DNA of 59,311 nucleotides from Clostridia bacterium (GTDB lineage: Bacteria > Bacillota > Clostridia > Oscillospirales > CAG-272). Position 1 is the first letter of the stretch, and the number at the start of each line of letters is the position of its first letter. The position numbers and the translations under genes were made by a program. The notes beneath the pieces were generated by a model, which saw only the letters and a program-made list of their open reading frames with translations, had not been told where the DNA came from and ran no database searches. Positions 35,005 through 42,944 of this stretch are shown one piece after another. The stretch covers positions 1 to 59,311 of the forward strand of contig JAFQRL010000027.1 in the NCBI GenBank assembly GCA_017410065.1, written 5' to 3'.

Positions 35005-35483
35005 AAGGATACCCTCCCGCGTCCGTCGTCCTCGTCTCCCATAAGCGAAACACCAAGCTCCTTGTATTTTTTCATAACGAATTGGGTCGCCGTGGAGCTG
35101 ACTCCCTCTATCATAGCAAGCTCTCCTGCCACAAATGAGGAGACCTCCTTGAAGCTCCTTCCTCTCACAGTCACAAGCAGATCGCAAACCCCCGAAAGAA
35201 GCGAGCAGGACTCAACCTCGGGATAGCTTGAAATCCTCTCCGCCACCTCCTCAAAGCCTCGCCCCGCCTTTGGCGCGACCTTCAATTCTATCAATGCCAG
35301 AACGCCGTCATCGGAGATCCTTTCCTTGTCGATTATACAGGTATAAGCGCGGATGATCCCATCCGCTTCAAGCTCGGCTATGGCTTTATCGACCTCGCCG
35401 CGTGTCGTTTCAAGAATTGCCGCGATCTCCTCGTTGCAAAGGCGCGAGTTTTCGCAAAGCAGGGATAAAATTTTTTCTTTCAT
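35001..35483 (-). CDS. Lrp/AsnC-family regulator
   Basis: A DNA-binding regulator of 160 residues. Residues 1-50 are a winged helix (ILSLLCENSRLCNEEIAAIL, GEVDKAIAELEADGIIRAY). Residues about 60-145 are the ligand-binding RAM domain (ALIELKVAPKAGRGFEEVAE, YPEVESCSLLSGVCDLLVTVRG). GGAGGAG precedes the start. It is the first gene behind the T-box leader and overlaps the aminotransferase by 4 bases, so it probably senses the amino acid that the enzyme handles. Confidence 0.9.
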   Translation of the reverse strand: MKEKILSLLCENSRLCNEEIAAILETTRGEVDKAIAELEADGIIRAYTCIIDKERISDDGVLALIELKVAPKAGRGFEEVAERISSYPEVESCSLLSGVCDLLVTVRGRSFKEVSSFVAGELAMIEGVSSTATQFVMKKYKELGVSLMGDEDDGRGRVSL

Positions 35484-35504
35484 AATAGATCTCCTCCGTA
35501 AATT

Positions 35505-35898
35505 AAAATAAAAAAGCCCGCAATATACCTATTATGGTATATTACGGACGTAAAAATACGTGTTACCACCGTTATTCGGCTACTCCTCATGGAATATCCC
35601 TCTATGGGTATGCGGCAAAATGCGATATACCCTGCGCAATATCGGGCGCACCCGCGAAGCTTATGATAGCCTTTCTCGCTTCGTTGCTGGCGGACTGCTT
35701 CGCAAGCCTCGGTATTGTAGAGGAGAGTGGGGTGAAGCCTTTAACCTATCCGAATGGGTCGGCAAAGCACCGCAGATCTCCGTAAAACCGAAGCAGGACC
35801 GTAGCCTCGGAGCTCGCACCCACCGCTCCGTCTCTGTTATGCAAAATACGCAAAAAGCATATCGGTCCGCTACTTGTTCCGTGTCATAGCAATTTGAT
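35505..35898 (-). promoter_or_regulatory. T-box leader with terminator/antiterminator
   Basis: Reading the - strand, Stem I has AAGTAGCGG (35870-35862 region), then the AG-bulge and apical loop AGAGACGGAGCGGTGGG ending in GCTCCG (35835-35808). The T-box sequence AACGGTGGTAACACG lies at 35574-35560. A terminator follows: CCGTAATATACC/GGTATATTGCGG and then a T-run (35547-35505). This order is the hallmark of a tRNA-sensing T-box riboswitch. The specifier codon is tentatively UUC (Phe), but the usual GAA next to it is not visible. Confidence 0.8.
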
Positions 35899-35904
35899 GA
35901 AAAT

Positions 35905-35933
35905 ATTATAAGCTACAAAAGTAAATTTGTCAA
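35905..35933 (-). promoter_or_regulatory. Promoter of the T-box operon
   Basis: TTGACA, 17 bp, TATAAT on the - strand: a full consensus promoter about 7 bases before the T-box leader. Confidence 0.85.
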
Positions 35934-36113
35934 GCCCTTTTTTGAAAAAAGTTTTCTTCGTGTAGCCTTTCATTGAAAATGAAAAAATATCTGCTCTGAC
36001 AAAAATTAAAAGAAAGCAAAGTCAAAATCTCGATTTATATTGAAAAGATCTCCTCACTGTGGTAAAATAATAGTGAGGAGAGCAGAGGGGCTATTCAGAA
36101 ACAAATTTGGTTA
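35934..36113. other. Gap between the T-box promoter and the dCMP deaminase gene
   Basis: An A/T-rich gap with one terminator hairpin for the deaminase gene. I see no gene. Confidence 0.5.
36049..36082 (-). terminator. Terminator after the dCMP deaminase gene
   Basis: The stem TCTCCTCACT/AGTGAGGAGA, read on the - strand, is followed by TCTTTTC. The tail is short. Confidence 0.6.
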
Positions 36114-36602
36114 TTATTTATTGAAGCCGAGGACGATCTGGCTTTTCGTGGGCTTGAATTCGGTGAGCTTAACTCCTGCCGCATCAAGCATTCTTCTTGA
36201 AGCCTCGGTTGACGGAGTGTTGTGATACTTATCCGATAGATAAACTACCTCCGCAACTCCGCTTTGAATTATAGCCTTCGCACATTCGTGGCAGGGGAAA
36301 AGAGCAACGTAGAGCTTTGAGCCCGCAAGAGACTTTCCGCTTGCGTTAAGGATGGCGTTAAGCTCGGCGTGAACGACAAACTGATATTTGGTCTCGCCCT
36401 TCGATTCGTCTCTGTTCCAAGGGAAATCGTCGTCGGAGCAGCCGTGAGGGAAGCCGTTATAGCCTGTGGATAGTATCCTCTTATCCTTATCTATAATGCA
36501 GGCACCAACCTGTGTGCTCGGGTCCTTGGATCTCTGCGCCGCAAGGAGTGCAACGCCCATAAAATATTCGTCCCAGGAAATATAATCTTGTCTCTTATCC
36601 AT
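36114..36602 (-). CDS. Deoxycytidylate (dCMP) deaminase, ComEB family
   Basis: A zinc enzyme of 162 residues that turns dCMP into dUMP for thymidylate synthesis. The catalytic zinc site is HAELNAI and PCHECAK (His, Cys, Cys, with the proton-shuttling Glu). GYNGFPHGC is the family substrate motif. The start at 36602 follows GGAGC; an ATG four codons upstream lacks a ribosome binding site. The gene has its own promoter at 36693-36721. It is often called comEB in Firmicutes, although it has no role in competence. Confidence 0.92.
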   Translation of the reverse strand: MDKRQDYISWDEYFMGVALLAAQRSKDPSTQVGACIIDKDKRILSTGYNGFPHGCSDDDFPWNRDESKGETKYQFVVHAELNAILNASGKSLAGSKLYVALFPCHECAKAIIQSGVAEVVYLSDKYHNTPSTEASRRMLDAAGVKLTEFKPTKSQIVLGFNK

Positions 36603-36658
36603 CTTTTGCTCCATTCAAAATCGGGCAGAAGCCCCCACCCGTGTTAAATTATCCGACG

Positions 36659-36680
36659 TTATAAGCTTAATTATAAGCTT
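36659..36680. repeat. Direct repeat TTATAAGCTT in the deaminase leader
   Basis: Two copies of TTATAAGCTT (36659-36668 and 36671-36680) lie just downstream of the expected start of transcription of the deaminase gene. They could be an operator. Confidence 0.35.
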
Positions 36681-36692
36681 TCGAACAAATAT

Positions 36693-36721
36693 ATTTTACC
36701 ATATATATCAAGCTATGTCAA
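36693..36721 (-). promoter_or_regulatory. Promoter of the dCMP deaminase gene
   Basis: TTGACA, 17 bp, TAAAAT on the - strand. Confidence 0.75.
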
Positions 36722-36743
36722 CACTTTTTTAAAAGGAGAGAAA

Positions 36744-37643
36744 ATGACAGAATATAAAAGCTGTGTCCTATGCAACAGAAAATGCGGAATAGACAGAGCA
36801 TCGACTCGCGGCAGATGCGGCGTGGGAAGCGAAATAAGAGTCAGCCGCGCGGCTCTCCATTTTTGGGAGGAACCGATCATCTCGGGCGAGAGGGGCTCGG
36901 GAACGATATTTTTCTCGGGGTGCTCGCTCGGATGCATTTACTGCCAGAACAGAGAAATATCCCGAGGTGAGTCGGGTCTTATTATAAGCGAGAAGAGACT
37001 CTCGGAAATAATGCTTGAGCTTGAAGGGCAGGGAGCTCACAATATTAATTTTGTCACCCCAACCCATTATGCTCCCTCAATAATAAGAGCCACCGCCACG
37101 GCAAGAGCCTCGGGGCTTCGTGTTCCAACCGTATATAATACGGGCAGCTACGACACAAGAGAAACAATAAAGAGCCTAAACGGCACGGTTAATATATATC
37201 TTCCCGACCTGAAATACTATAAGAGCGAGACCGCAAAAGCCTATTCGGGGGCACAAGATTATCCCGAGGTTGCAAGAGCGGCAATAGAAGAGATGGTAGG
37301 GCAGGTCGGTGCGGCGAAGATAGGAGAAGACGGCTTGATGCAAAGCGGCGTTATTGTGCGCGTGCTTCTTTTACCGTCCCATCTTGCCGAGGCAAAGCTT
37401 AACGTAAAATATCTTCACGATAGCTTTGGAGACGATATTTACATAAGCCTGATGAGCCAATATACCCCCGCCTCTGGCCTCCCAAAGCCCTTGAACAGGC
37501 GAGTGACCTCATCCGAATATGCCGAGCTTTGCGACTATGCAGAGTCAATCGGAGTTACCCTCGGATTCACCCAGGAGCATAGCTCTGCCGAGGAGAGCTT
37601 TATACCGCCCTTCGACCATTCGGGTGTGCTTAAATCTATGTAA
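36744..37643 (+). CDS. PflX-like radical SAM protein
   Basis: A radical SAM protein of 299 residues, related to pyruvate formate-lyase-activating enzymes (the uncharacterised PflX/COG1313 group). The SAM-cluster motif is CSLGCIYC (CxxxCxxC) in FFSGCSLGCIYCQN. An N-terminal cysteine set (CVLCNRKCGIDR ... GRCGVG) is typical of this group and may bind a second metal. ATPTHYAP-like and MSQYTPA motifs of the barrel follow. AAAGGAG precedes the start. No glycyl-radical enzyme is adjacent, so the partner is unknown. Confidence 0.88.
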   Translation: MTEYKSCVLCNRKCGIDRASTRGRCGVGSEIRVSRAALHFWEEPIISGERGSGTIFFSGCSLGCIYCQNREISRGESGLIISEKRLSEIMLELEGQGAHNINFVTPTHYAPSIIRATATARASGLRVPTVYNTGSYDTRETIKSLNGTVNIYLPDLKYYKSETAKAYSGAQDYPEVARAAIEEMVGQVGAAKIGEDGLMQSGVIVRVLLLPSHLAEAKLNVKYLHDSFGDDIYISLMSQYTPASGLPKPLNRRVTSSEYAELCDYAESIGVTLGFTQEHSSAEESFIPPFDHSGVLKSM

Positions 37644-37781
37644 ATCCTAATCAAAAAAGCGCGAGCTCATTGCCGAAATTAAAATCAAAATGGTGTTAGA
37701 AAATGCAGAATATGTAAACAACTATTTGCAAAAACCGCCATTTCTGGTTAAAAAACAGAATTATATTTTATTTTAAAAATG

Positions 37782-37813
37782 AAAAAACCGACCAAATCTT
37801 TGGTCGGTTTTTG
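37782..37813. terminator. Bidirectional terminator between the PflX-like gene and potD
   Basis: The perfect stem ACCGACCAAA/TTTGGTCGGT is flanked by A-runs on the left and T-runs on the right, so it works for both converging genes. Confidence 0.9.
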
Positions 37814-37817
37814 CGCT

Positions 37818-39152
37818 TTATTTTGCGGCCTTGCTCTTATCGCGAAGCCTGTAATGACGGGATCTTTTCTTGCGGATATAGATGGTATATCCCGCAAAGC
37901 CGACAACGCCGACGACGATAACCCCACTCAAAATGTGGACCCAAAGCTCCGTGGAATTTTCGGTCTTCAGGCTTTCCCAAAGAGAATTGACGTGATCCTG
38001 TATCTCGGGATCAAAGCTCTTGTAGATCGGTGAGTAATCGTACTTTTCCTCCATATAAGAGGGCGATTTGCCGTAGAGTATATCCTCCCAGTCCTCGTGG
38101 TATTCTAGCATCTGCTCGCCGTAATCCTCGTTGTATACGCCTGTTTCACTATCGTAAACAAGCTTATTCGGGGAAGCGTAGCCGATGTATGCCGCGTTTG
38201 CAACCGAGGGTATCTCGGTGAGCATAAAGTTTATATACTCCATTGCAAGCTCGGGGTTCTTTGAGGTCTTGGGCACGCACATAGCATCAACGAAGTAGTT
38301 CGTTCCTTCATTCGGATAGTAGAAGGCGAGGTCCTCGTTTTTGCCCGCCATCGTGAGGAAATCTCCCGCGTAATATGGCGCGGCGACCGCCGATGCCGTG
38401 GTCATCTTGTTGAATATCTCGTCGTTGACGTACGCCTGAATATAGGGTCTCTGCTCAAGAAGCGACTTGAGAGCAAGGTCCCAATCGGCCTTGTCCTTTG
38501 AGTTGATATCAATGTTGTTGTAGTACATTGCGGTGCCGAATGCATCGCGGGGGTTGTTGAACTGAAGGAGCTTTCCCTTGTATTTTGAATTCCAAAGAAG
38601 ACCCCAACTCTCATCCTTGACGTCACTCTTATCCACAAGAGCGGAATTATAAATAATTCCAACCATACCGTAGGTGTAGGGAACAGAGTAAACGTTGTTC
38701 GGGTCGTATGTCGCCTTATCGCCCTTGAACTGTTCGCTTATATTCTCAAAATTCGGAATCAGCTCGTAGTTGAGAGGAAGAAGGAGACCGTCGCCGATCA
38801 GCATCTCGATCATATAGTCCGAAGGAACTATAATATCGTATGAGCCCGCGCCGAATTTTATCTTCTGGTACATCTCCTCGTTGTTGGCGTAGGTGGTGTA
38901 ATTTACCTCAATTCCGTGACCGTACTTTTTTGCAAGATTTTTGTTAAAATAATCCTCAAAAAGTTCGTTCACGTTGAGCGTACCCTCCGAGCCGTCGGAG
39001 ATATATTCGCCCCAGTTGTAAACGTTGAGAGTAACGACCTTGCCCGAGTACGAGCCGCCCTCGCCCTCGTCGTCTCCGCAGGAGAAGAGCGAAAGAGAAA
39101 GCAGGATAAGCACCAGGAGTAGGGCAATAGCTCTGATAGATCTTTTCATCAT
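37818..39152 (-). CDS. potD: Spermidine/putrescine-binding lipoprotein PotD with an extra C-terminal membrane segment
   Basis: The extracellular polyamine-binding component, 444 residues. The signal peptide ends in LFSC with Cys25. The periplasmic-binding fold begins VVTLNVYNWGEYI and includes SYDIIVPSDYMIEMLI, VPYTYGMVGIIYN and NYFVDAMCVPKTSKNPELAMEYINF, all typical of PotD. Unusually, residues about 408-428 form a second hydrophobic helix (ILSGVIVVGVVGFAGYTIYI) followed by a basic tail (RKKRSRHYRLRDKSKAAK). The protein would thus be anchored at both ends. The start overlaps the potC stop by 4 bases (ATGA). Confidence 0.92.
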   Translation of the reverse strand: MMKRSIRAIALLLVLILLSLSLFSCGDDEGEGGSYSGKVVTLNVYNWGEYISDGSEGTLNVNELFEDYFNKNLAKKYGHGIEVNYTTYANNEEMYQKIKFGAGSYDIIVPSDYMIEMLIGDGLLLPLNYELIPNFENISEQFKGDKATYDPNNVYSVPYTYGMVGIIYNSALVDKSDVKDESWGLLWNSKYKGKLLQFNNPRDAFGTAMYYNNIDINSKDKADWDLALKSLLEQRPYIQAYVNDEIFNKMTTASAVAAPYYAGDFLTMAGKNEDLAFYYPNEGTNYFVDAMCVPKTSKNPELAMEYINFMLTEIPSVANAAYIGYASPNKLVYDSETGVYNEDYGEQMLEYHEDWEDILYGKSPSYMEEKYDYSPIYKSFDPEIQDHVNSLWESLKTENSTELWVHILSGVIVVGVVGFAGYTIYIRKKRSRHYRLRDKSKAAK

Positions 39153-39967
39153 TTCTTCTTACCTCCCATCCCCGAGTGCGCGCTCTTGCGACCGCTCTTC
39201 ACGTTGGTGATTATAAGAAGCACGAAGATAGTTACGATAATAAGTGTCGAAAGCGCGTACATATCCGGCTTTACCTGCTTTTTCGTCATCGAATAAATGA
39301 GAAGCGGCAGGGTCTGGAAATCGGATGATCCTACAAAGTAGGATATAACGAAATCGTCAAGGGACATCGTAAACGCCATAACCATACCCGAAAGCACACC
39401 GGGCATAATGTTCGGCAGCTTCACCTTGAAGAACGCCTGAATGGGCGTGCAGCCAAGATCGAGAGCCGCCTCGGAAAGCGAATCTCCAAGCTCGTTTATT
39501 CTCGGAAGCACCGAAAGAATAACGTAGGGAAGACAGAAGGTGACGTGGGAAATAAGCATCGCCGTAAAGCCGATATTTTCATAGGAAATACCGAGTATCG
39601 CCGCCACCGCAACGAAGAACAGCATCATCGACATACCCGTTACGATATCGGGATTCATCATCGGGATATTAGTGACGGAGGTGATGGCGGTTTTAGCAAG
39701 CTTATTCCTCATTTTGTAAATTCCCTCGGCAGCCGCAGTACCGATGACCGTAGCGATTATCGCCGAGCTCGCGGCAAGAATAAGCGTGTTTCTTAAAGCC
39801 TCAAAGGTCTCGGGAGACCTGAAAAGCTCGTAGTACCACTTAAAGCTGAAGCCCGTGAAAAGCGCGGTGCTTGAGGATTCGTTGAACGAGAATAGAATGA
39901 GAGTGACAATTGGTATATATAATATACCAAGAATGAGGAAAATATAGATCTTGGAGAAATATTTCAT
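39149..39967 (-). CDS. potC: Spermidine/putrescine ABC transporter permease PotC
   Basis: An inner-membrane permease of 272 residues with about six helices, beginning YIFLILGILYIPIVTLILFSFN. The EAA loop that contacts PotA is EAALDLGCTPIQAFFKVKLPNIMPG. It pairs with PotB to form the polyamine channel. Its start overlaps the potB stop by 4 bases. It is the third gene of the potABCD operon on the - strand. Confidence 0.93.
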   Translation of the reverse strand: MKYFSKIYIFLILGILYIPIVTLILFSFNESSSTALFTGFSFKWYYELFRSPETFEALRNTLILAASSAIIATVIGTAAAEGIYKMRNKLAKTAITSVTNIPMMNPDIVTGMSMMLFFVAVAAILGISYENIGFTAMLISHVTFCLPYVILSVLPRINELGDSLSEAALDLGCTPIQAFFKVKLPNIMPGVLSGMVMAFTMSLDDFVISYFVGSSDFQTLPLLIYSMTKKQVKPDMYALSTLIIVTIFVLLIITNVKSGRKSAHSGMGGKKK

Positions 39968-40776
39968 ACGATAATTCCTCCTTCCTCGGAATCGGAAAAC
40001 TTATTCATTATCGAAAGCGAAATGAGAATAAGCACCATCATAACGAGAGAGATCGCCGCACCCGAGTTGAGGGCGTTTGTAACGAACTGCCTCTCAATAG
40101 TATCGCCGATCAGCTCAAAGGTTCCTCCGCCAAGCTTCTGGGAAATATAGAAGGTGCTGATGGAGGGAACGAGGACCATCGTAACTCCCGAAATAATTCC
40201 GGACATCGAAAGAGGAAGTATGACTTTAGTCATAACCTGAACGGGTCTGCAACCGAGATCGCTCGCCGCCTCCCACATATGCTTGTCGATCTTCGAAACG
40301 CAGGTGTAGATCGGAAGCACCATATAGGGAAGGAAATCGTAGACCATACCGAATATGACCGCACCCTTCGTGCCGATGATATGTATCGACGTGCCGAGAA
40401 GCGTGTTGAGAAATCCGCCGTCGTCAAATATCGCCATTATCGAATAAGTCCGGATAAGCAGGTTGGTCCACATAGGAAGCATAAGAAGCATAATGAAAAG
40501 CTTCTGCCTCTCGGGCTTTGCCTTCGCGATGAAATATGCCAGAGGATATCCAACAAGCAGGCAAATAAACGTTGCGATCACCGAAAGCTCAAGCGAAAGC
40601 AGGAATATCGGCGCATATTCGGGAAGCGCCGCAATATTCTCAAGTGTGAATCCGCCATCCGCATCGGTGAATGCATAGTAAACAACGATGATCAGCGGCA
40701 AAACGATGAAAAGCACCGCCCAGAAAACGTGGGGTGCCGCCGCGATCGAGCGGAGCAGGGAATTCCTTTTCTTCAT
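39964..40776 (-). CDS. potB: Spermidine/putrescine ABC transporter permease PotB
   Basis: A membrane permease of 270 residues with about six helices; the first is VFWAVLFIVLPLIIVVYYAF. The EAA loop is EAASDLGCRPVQVMTKVILPLSMSG. It starts one base after the potA stop and overlaps potC, so the four genes form one tightly packed operon. Substrate assignment follows the whole cassette. Confidence 0.93.
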   Translation of the reverse strand: MKKRNSLLRSIAAAPHVFWAVLFIVLPLIIVVYYAFTDADGGFTLENIAALPEYAPIFLLSLELSVIATFICLLVGYPLAYFIAKAKPERQKLFIMLLMLPMWTNLLIRTYSIMAIFDDGGFLNTLLGTSIHIIGTKGAVIFGMVYDFLPYMVLPIYTCVSKIDKHMWEAASDLGCRPVQVMTKVILPLSMSGIISGVTMVLVPSISTFYISQKLGGGTFELIGDTIERQFVTNALNSGAAISLVMMVLILISLSIMNKFSDSEEGGIIV

Positions 40777-40777
40777 A

Positions 40778-41929
40778 TCAGAATTCCTCCGCAGCGTCTG
40801 CGTCGGAGAGCTTGTCCATCTCGTCGGAGAAGGAGGAGTAGTCTCCGAATTTGCCCGAATACTTCGATTTTTTCATTATATGGATCGCATCGGGCTCTAT
40901 ATAAAGACCTATGGTCTGCTCGGGAGCAACATAGTCGGTGGACTGTATCATCCACTTGAAGCCGCCGATATCAACGATTATCTCGTAGTGCACACCCTTG
41001 AAGGTGACGCTCGTAGCCTTGCCCACAAGCATACCGCGCTCGGGCTCAACAACGTCAACGTCCTCGGGCCTGACCACAACGTCCACAGCCTCGCCCTTGC
41101 CGAAGCCGCCGTCAACGCAGTCGAATACCTTACCCGAGAACTTGACCTTCTTATCCTCAAGCATAACGCCGTCAACGATGTTACTCTCACCGATAAAGTC
41201 GGCAACAAAGGCGTTGGTGGGCTCGTTGTAAATATCGGTGGGAGTGCCGATCTGCTGGATCTCGCCTTCGGCGATGACCACGACCGTATCCGACATCGAA
41301 AGAGCCTCCTCCTGATCGTGAGTGACGTATATGAAGGTGATGCCGATGCTCTGCTGAATAGCCTTGAGCTCGTTCTGCATATCCTTGCGGAGCTTCAGGT
41401 CAAGCGCGCCGAGAGGCTCGTCGAGAAGAAGCACCTTGGGATGGGAGATAAGAGCTCTTGCAATAGCAACTCTCTGCTGCTGACCGCCCGAAAGCGTGCT
41501 CACGCTCTTATTCTCAAAGCCCGAAAGCTTCACCATATCAAGCATCTCAAGCACTCTCTTTTTGATCTCCTCCTCGGGGATCCTCTTGGGTCGCTCTATA
41601 TTGTCCTTTGAGACCTTCTTAAGTCTAAGGGGAAACGCAATGTTTTCATAAACATTAAGATGAGGGAACAGGGCATACTTCTGGAAAACCGTGTTGATAT
41701 GCCTTTTGTGGGCAGGAACCTCGCTGATCTCCGCGCCGTCAAAATACAAGCTGCCTTCGTCGGCAGTTTCAAAGCCGCCTATTATCCTGAGCATCGTGGT
41801 CTTTCCGCAACCCGAAGGACCAAGGAGTGTAACGAACTCTCCGTCCCTGATGTAAAGATTGATGGAATCAAGCACGCGCTCGCCGTCAAACGATTTTGAA
41901 ATTCCTTTCAACTCAATGAGCTTTGTCAT
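40778..41929 (-). CDS. potA: Spermidine/putrescine ABC transporter ATP-binding protein PotA
   Basis: The cytoplasmic ATPase of the polyamine importer, 383 residues. Walker A is GPSGCGKTT, the signature [15 protein letters not shown], Walker [12 protein letters not shown], and the switch histidine is in TFIYVTHDQ. The C-terminal 140 residues hold the TOBE-type regulatory domain ([16 protein letters not shown]). The promoter is at 42017-42045 and AAAGGA precedes the start region. Confidence 0.95.
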   Translation of the reverse strand: MTKLIELKGISKSFDGERVLDSINLYIRDGEFVTLLGPSGCGKTTMLRIIGGFETADEGSLYFDGAEISEVPAHKRHINTVFQKYALFPHLNVYENIAFPLRLKKVSKDNIERPKRIPEEEIKKRVLEMLDMVKLSGFENKSVSTLSGGQQQRVAIARALISHPKVLLLDEPLGALDLKLRKDMQNELKAIQQSIGITFIYVTHDQEEALSMSDTVVVIAEGEIQQIGTPTDIYNEPTNAFVADFIGESNIVDGVMLEDKKVKFSGKVFDCVDGGFGKGEAVDVVVRPEDVDVVEPERGMLVGKATSVTFKGVHYEIIVDIGGFKWMIQSTDYVAPEQTIGLYIEPDAIHIMKKSKYSGKFGDYSSFSDEMDKLSDADAAEEF

Positions 41930-42016
41930 TTTCTTAAAATCTCAGATCCTTTCTTGCTACGCCGAAGCGTATTTATTGCAAAGCCCGAAAAACCTGTCGA
42001 AACTTTGACAGCGTTA

Positions 42017-42045
42017 ATTATAGCAAAAACATTTGCAATTTGCAA
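42017..42045 (-). promoter_or_regulatory. Promoter of potABCD
   Basis: TTGCAA, 17 bp, TATAAT on the - strand. The leader of about 80 bases can form two small hairpins (CTGTC/GACAG and TACGC/GCGTA). I do not recognise a known riboswitch there. Confidence 0.7.
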
Positions 42046-42136
42046 TAGTTTTCAGAATATTTTTTTGCAAAAAATTTCCCAATTAAATGCGATTAACCGC
42101 AAATGGCCGCGATAAGCCGTGAAAAAACTTCTAAAA

Positions 42137-42178
42137 GCTCCCGAAATCCCCCGAATTCTCCCGAAAGCTCCCGAATTC
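42137..42178. repeat. CTCCCGAA mini-repeats after the site-2 protease gene
   Basis: Four imperfect copies of CTCCCGAA in 42 bases, directly beyond the stop codon of the protease gene. They do not form a terminator that I can see. Confidence 0.5.
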
Positions 42179-42811
42179 TCAAAATTTCCTTTTTAATGAC
42201 TCCGATAGCTCGGATAAGGCGGAAAAATAAAAAACGAAGAACAGCCAGAAGCTTTCTCCTATCCTTTCCATAAGATAAAGCGCAAGAGCACATCCGAGCA
42301 CCGAAATCCCGACCGACACTCCCCGCAGCACCCTGTGCGCCGACCCTCCGCACTCCCGCATCGAGATCACAGCCTCAATTATCCCGTAGCCGTCCCGCCC
42401 CGCTACGGGAAGAAGATTCGATATCGCCGTCGCCATATTCAGCACTGCAAAGCTCTCCGCATACCCCGAAGCTCCGCCAAGCCGAAGAAAGGGCAGGGCG
42501 AGACTTGCCGCCAGAATATTCATAAGCGGACCCGAAGCCAAAAGCAAAATGTCTTCCTTATATGAAGTCGACCTCACCCCCGCAAGCCGCGGACCGTTCA
42601 GCCTCCCGATAAACCTCACCCCGCCCCCCGAAAGCATAAGCCCCACGAGCAAATGTCCCCCTTCGTGGATAAGCGCGGCAAGGATCGTCAGCCCCGCAAC
42701 GTGGGGCTCGTCAAATCCATATATAAGTAGTAACCACAAAATTGCCGTCAAACCGCCCTGTAAAATACCCGAAATTCTTAGCATTTTAACCGAAAATTCG
42801 TTATTATGCAT
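42179..42811 (-). CDS. Site-2 protease (M50 metallopeptidase), SpoIVFB-like
   Basis: An intramembrane zinc protease of 210 residues. The catalytic HExxH is HEGGH in LIHEGGHLLVGL, and the third ligand is in NLLPVAGRDGYGI (NLLP....DG). At least four hydrophobic segments are visible. There is no PDZ or CBS domain, so it is the minimal type, like SpoIVFB, which cleaves pro-sigma-K. GGGAG lies eight bases upstream of the start. No spoIVFA-like partner is adjacent, so a sporulation role is only likely. It is transcribed away from the giant lipoprotein gene. Confidence 0.85.
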   Translation of the reverse strand: MHNNEFSVKMLRISGILQGGLTAILWLLLIYGFDEPHVAGLTILAALIHEGGHLLVGLMLSGGGVRFIGRLNGPRLAGVRSTSYKEDILLLASGPLMNILAASLALPFLRLGGASGYAESFAVLNMATAISNLLPVAGRDGYGIIEAVISMRECGGSAHRVLRGVSVGISVLGCALALYLMERIGESFWLFFVFYFSALSELSESLKRKF

Positions 42812-42870
42812 AAAAATACTCCCATTTAAATGTGCAAAAAGCAGAAAATTAATTTTTCGTTCATTTTTTG

Positions 42871-42899
42871 TTGCAAATTTACGCAGTTTGTGTTAGAAT
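42871..42899 (+). promoter_or_regulatory. Promoter of the 2915-residue lipoprotein gene
   Basis: TTGCAA, 17 bp, TAGAAT. AAAAGGAG lies directly before the ATG at 42945. Confidence 0.65.
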
Positions 42900-42944
42900 T
42901 ATATTACCTATAATATTAGGGAAATTCCCGAAAAGGAGAAAAAG

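Noticed and set aside
40688..41611. Open frame on the + strand opposite potA and potB
   Set aside because: It spans the end of one well-identified gene and most of another and has no features of its own.
42012..42092. Possible riboswitch in the potABCD leader
   Set aside because: Only two small hairpins form, without the conserved core of any riboswitch that I know.
42093..42353. Open frame overlapping the 3' end of the site-2 protease gene
   Set aside because: It reads the protease gene in another frame and then the CTCCCGAA mini-repeats; no start signal.
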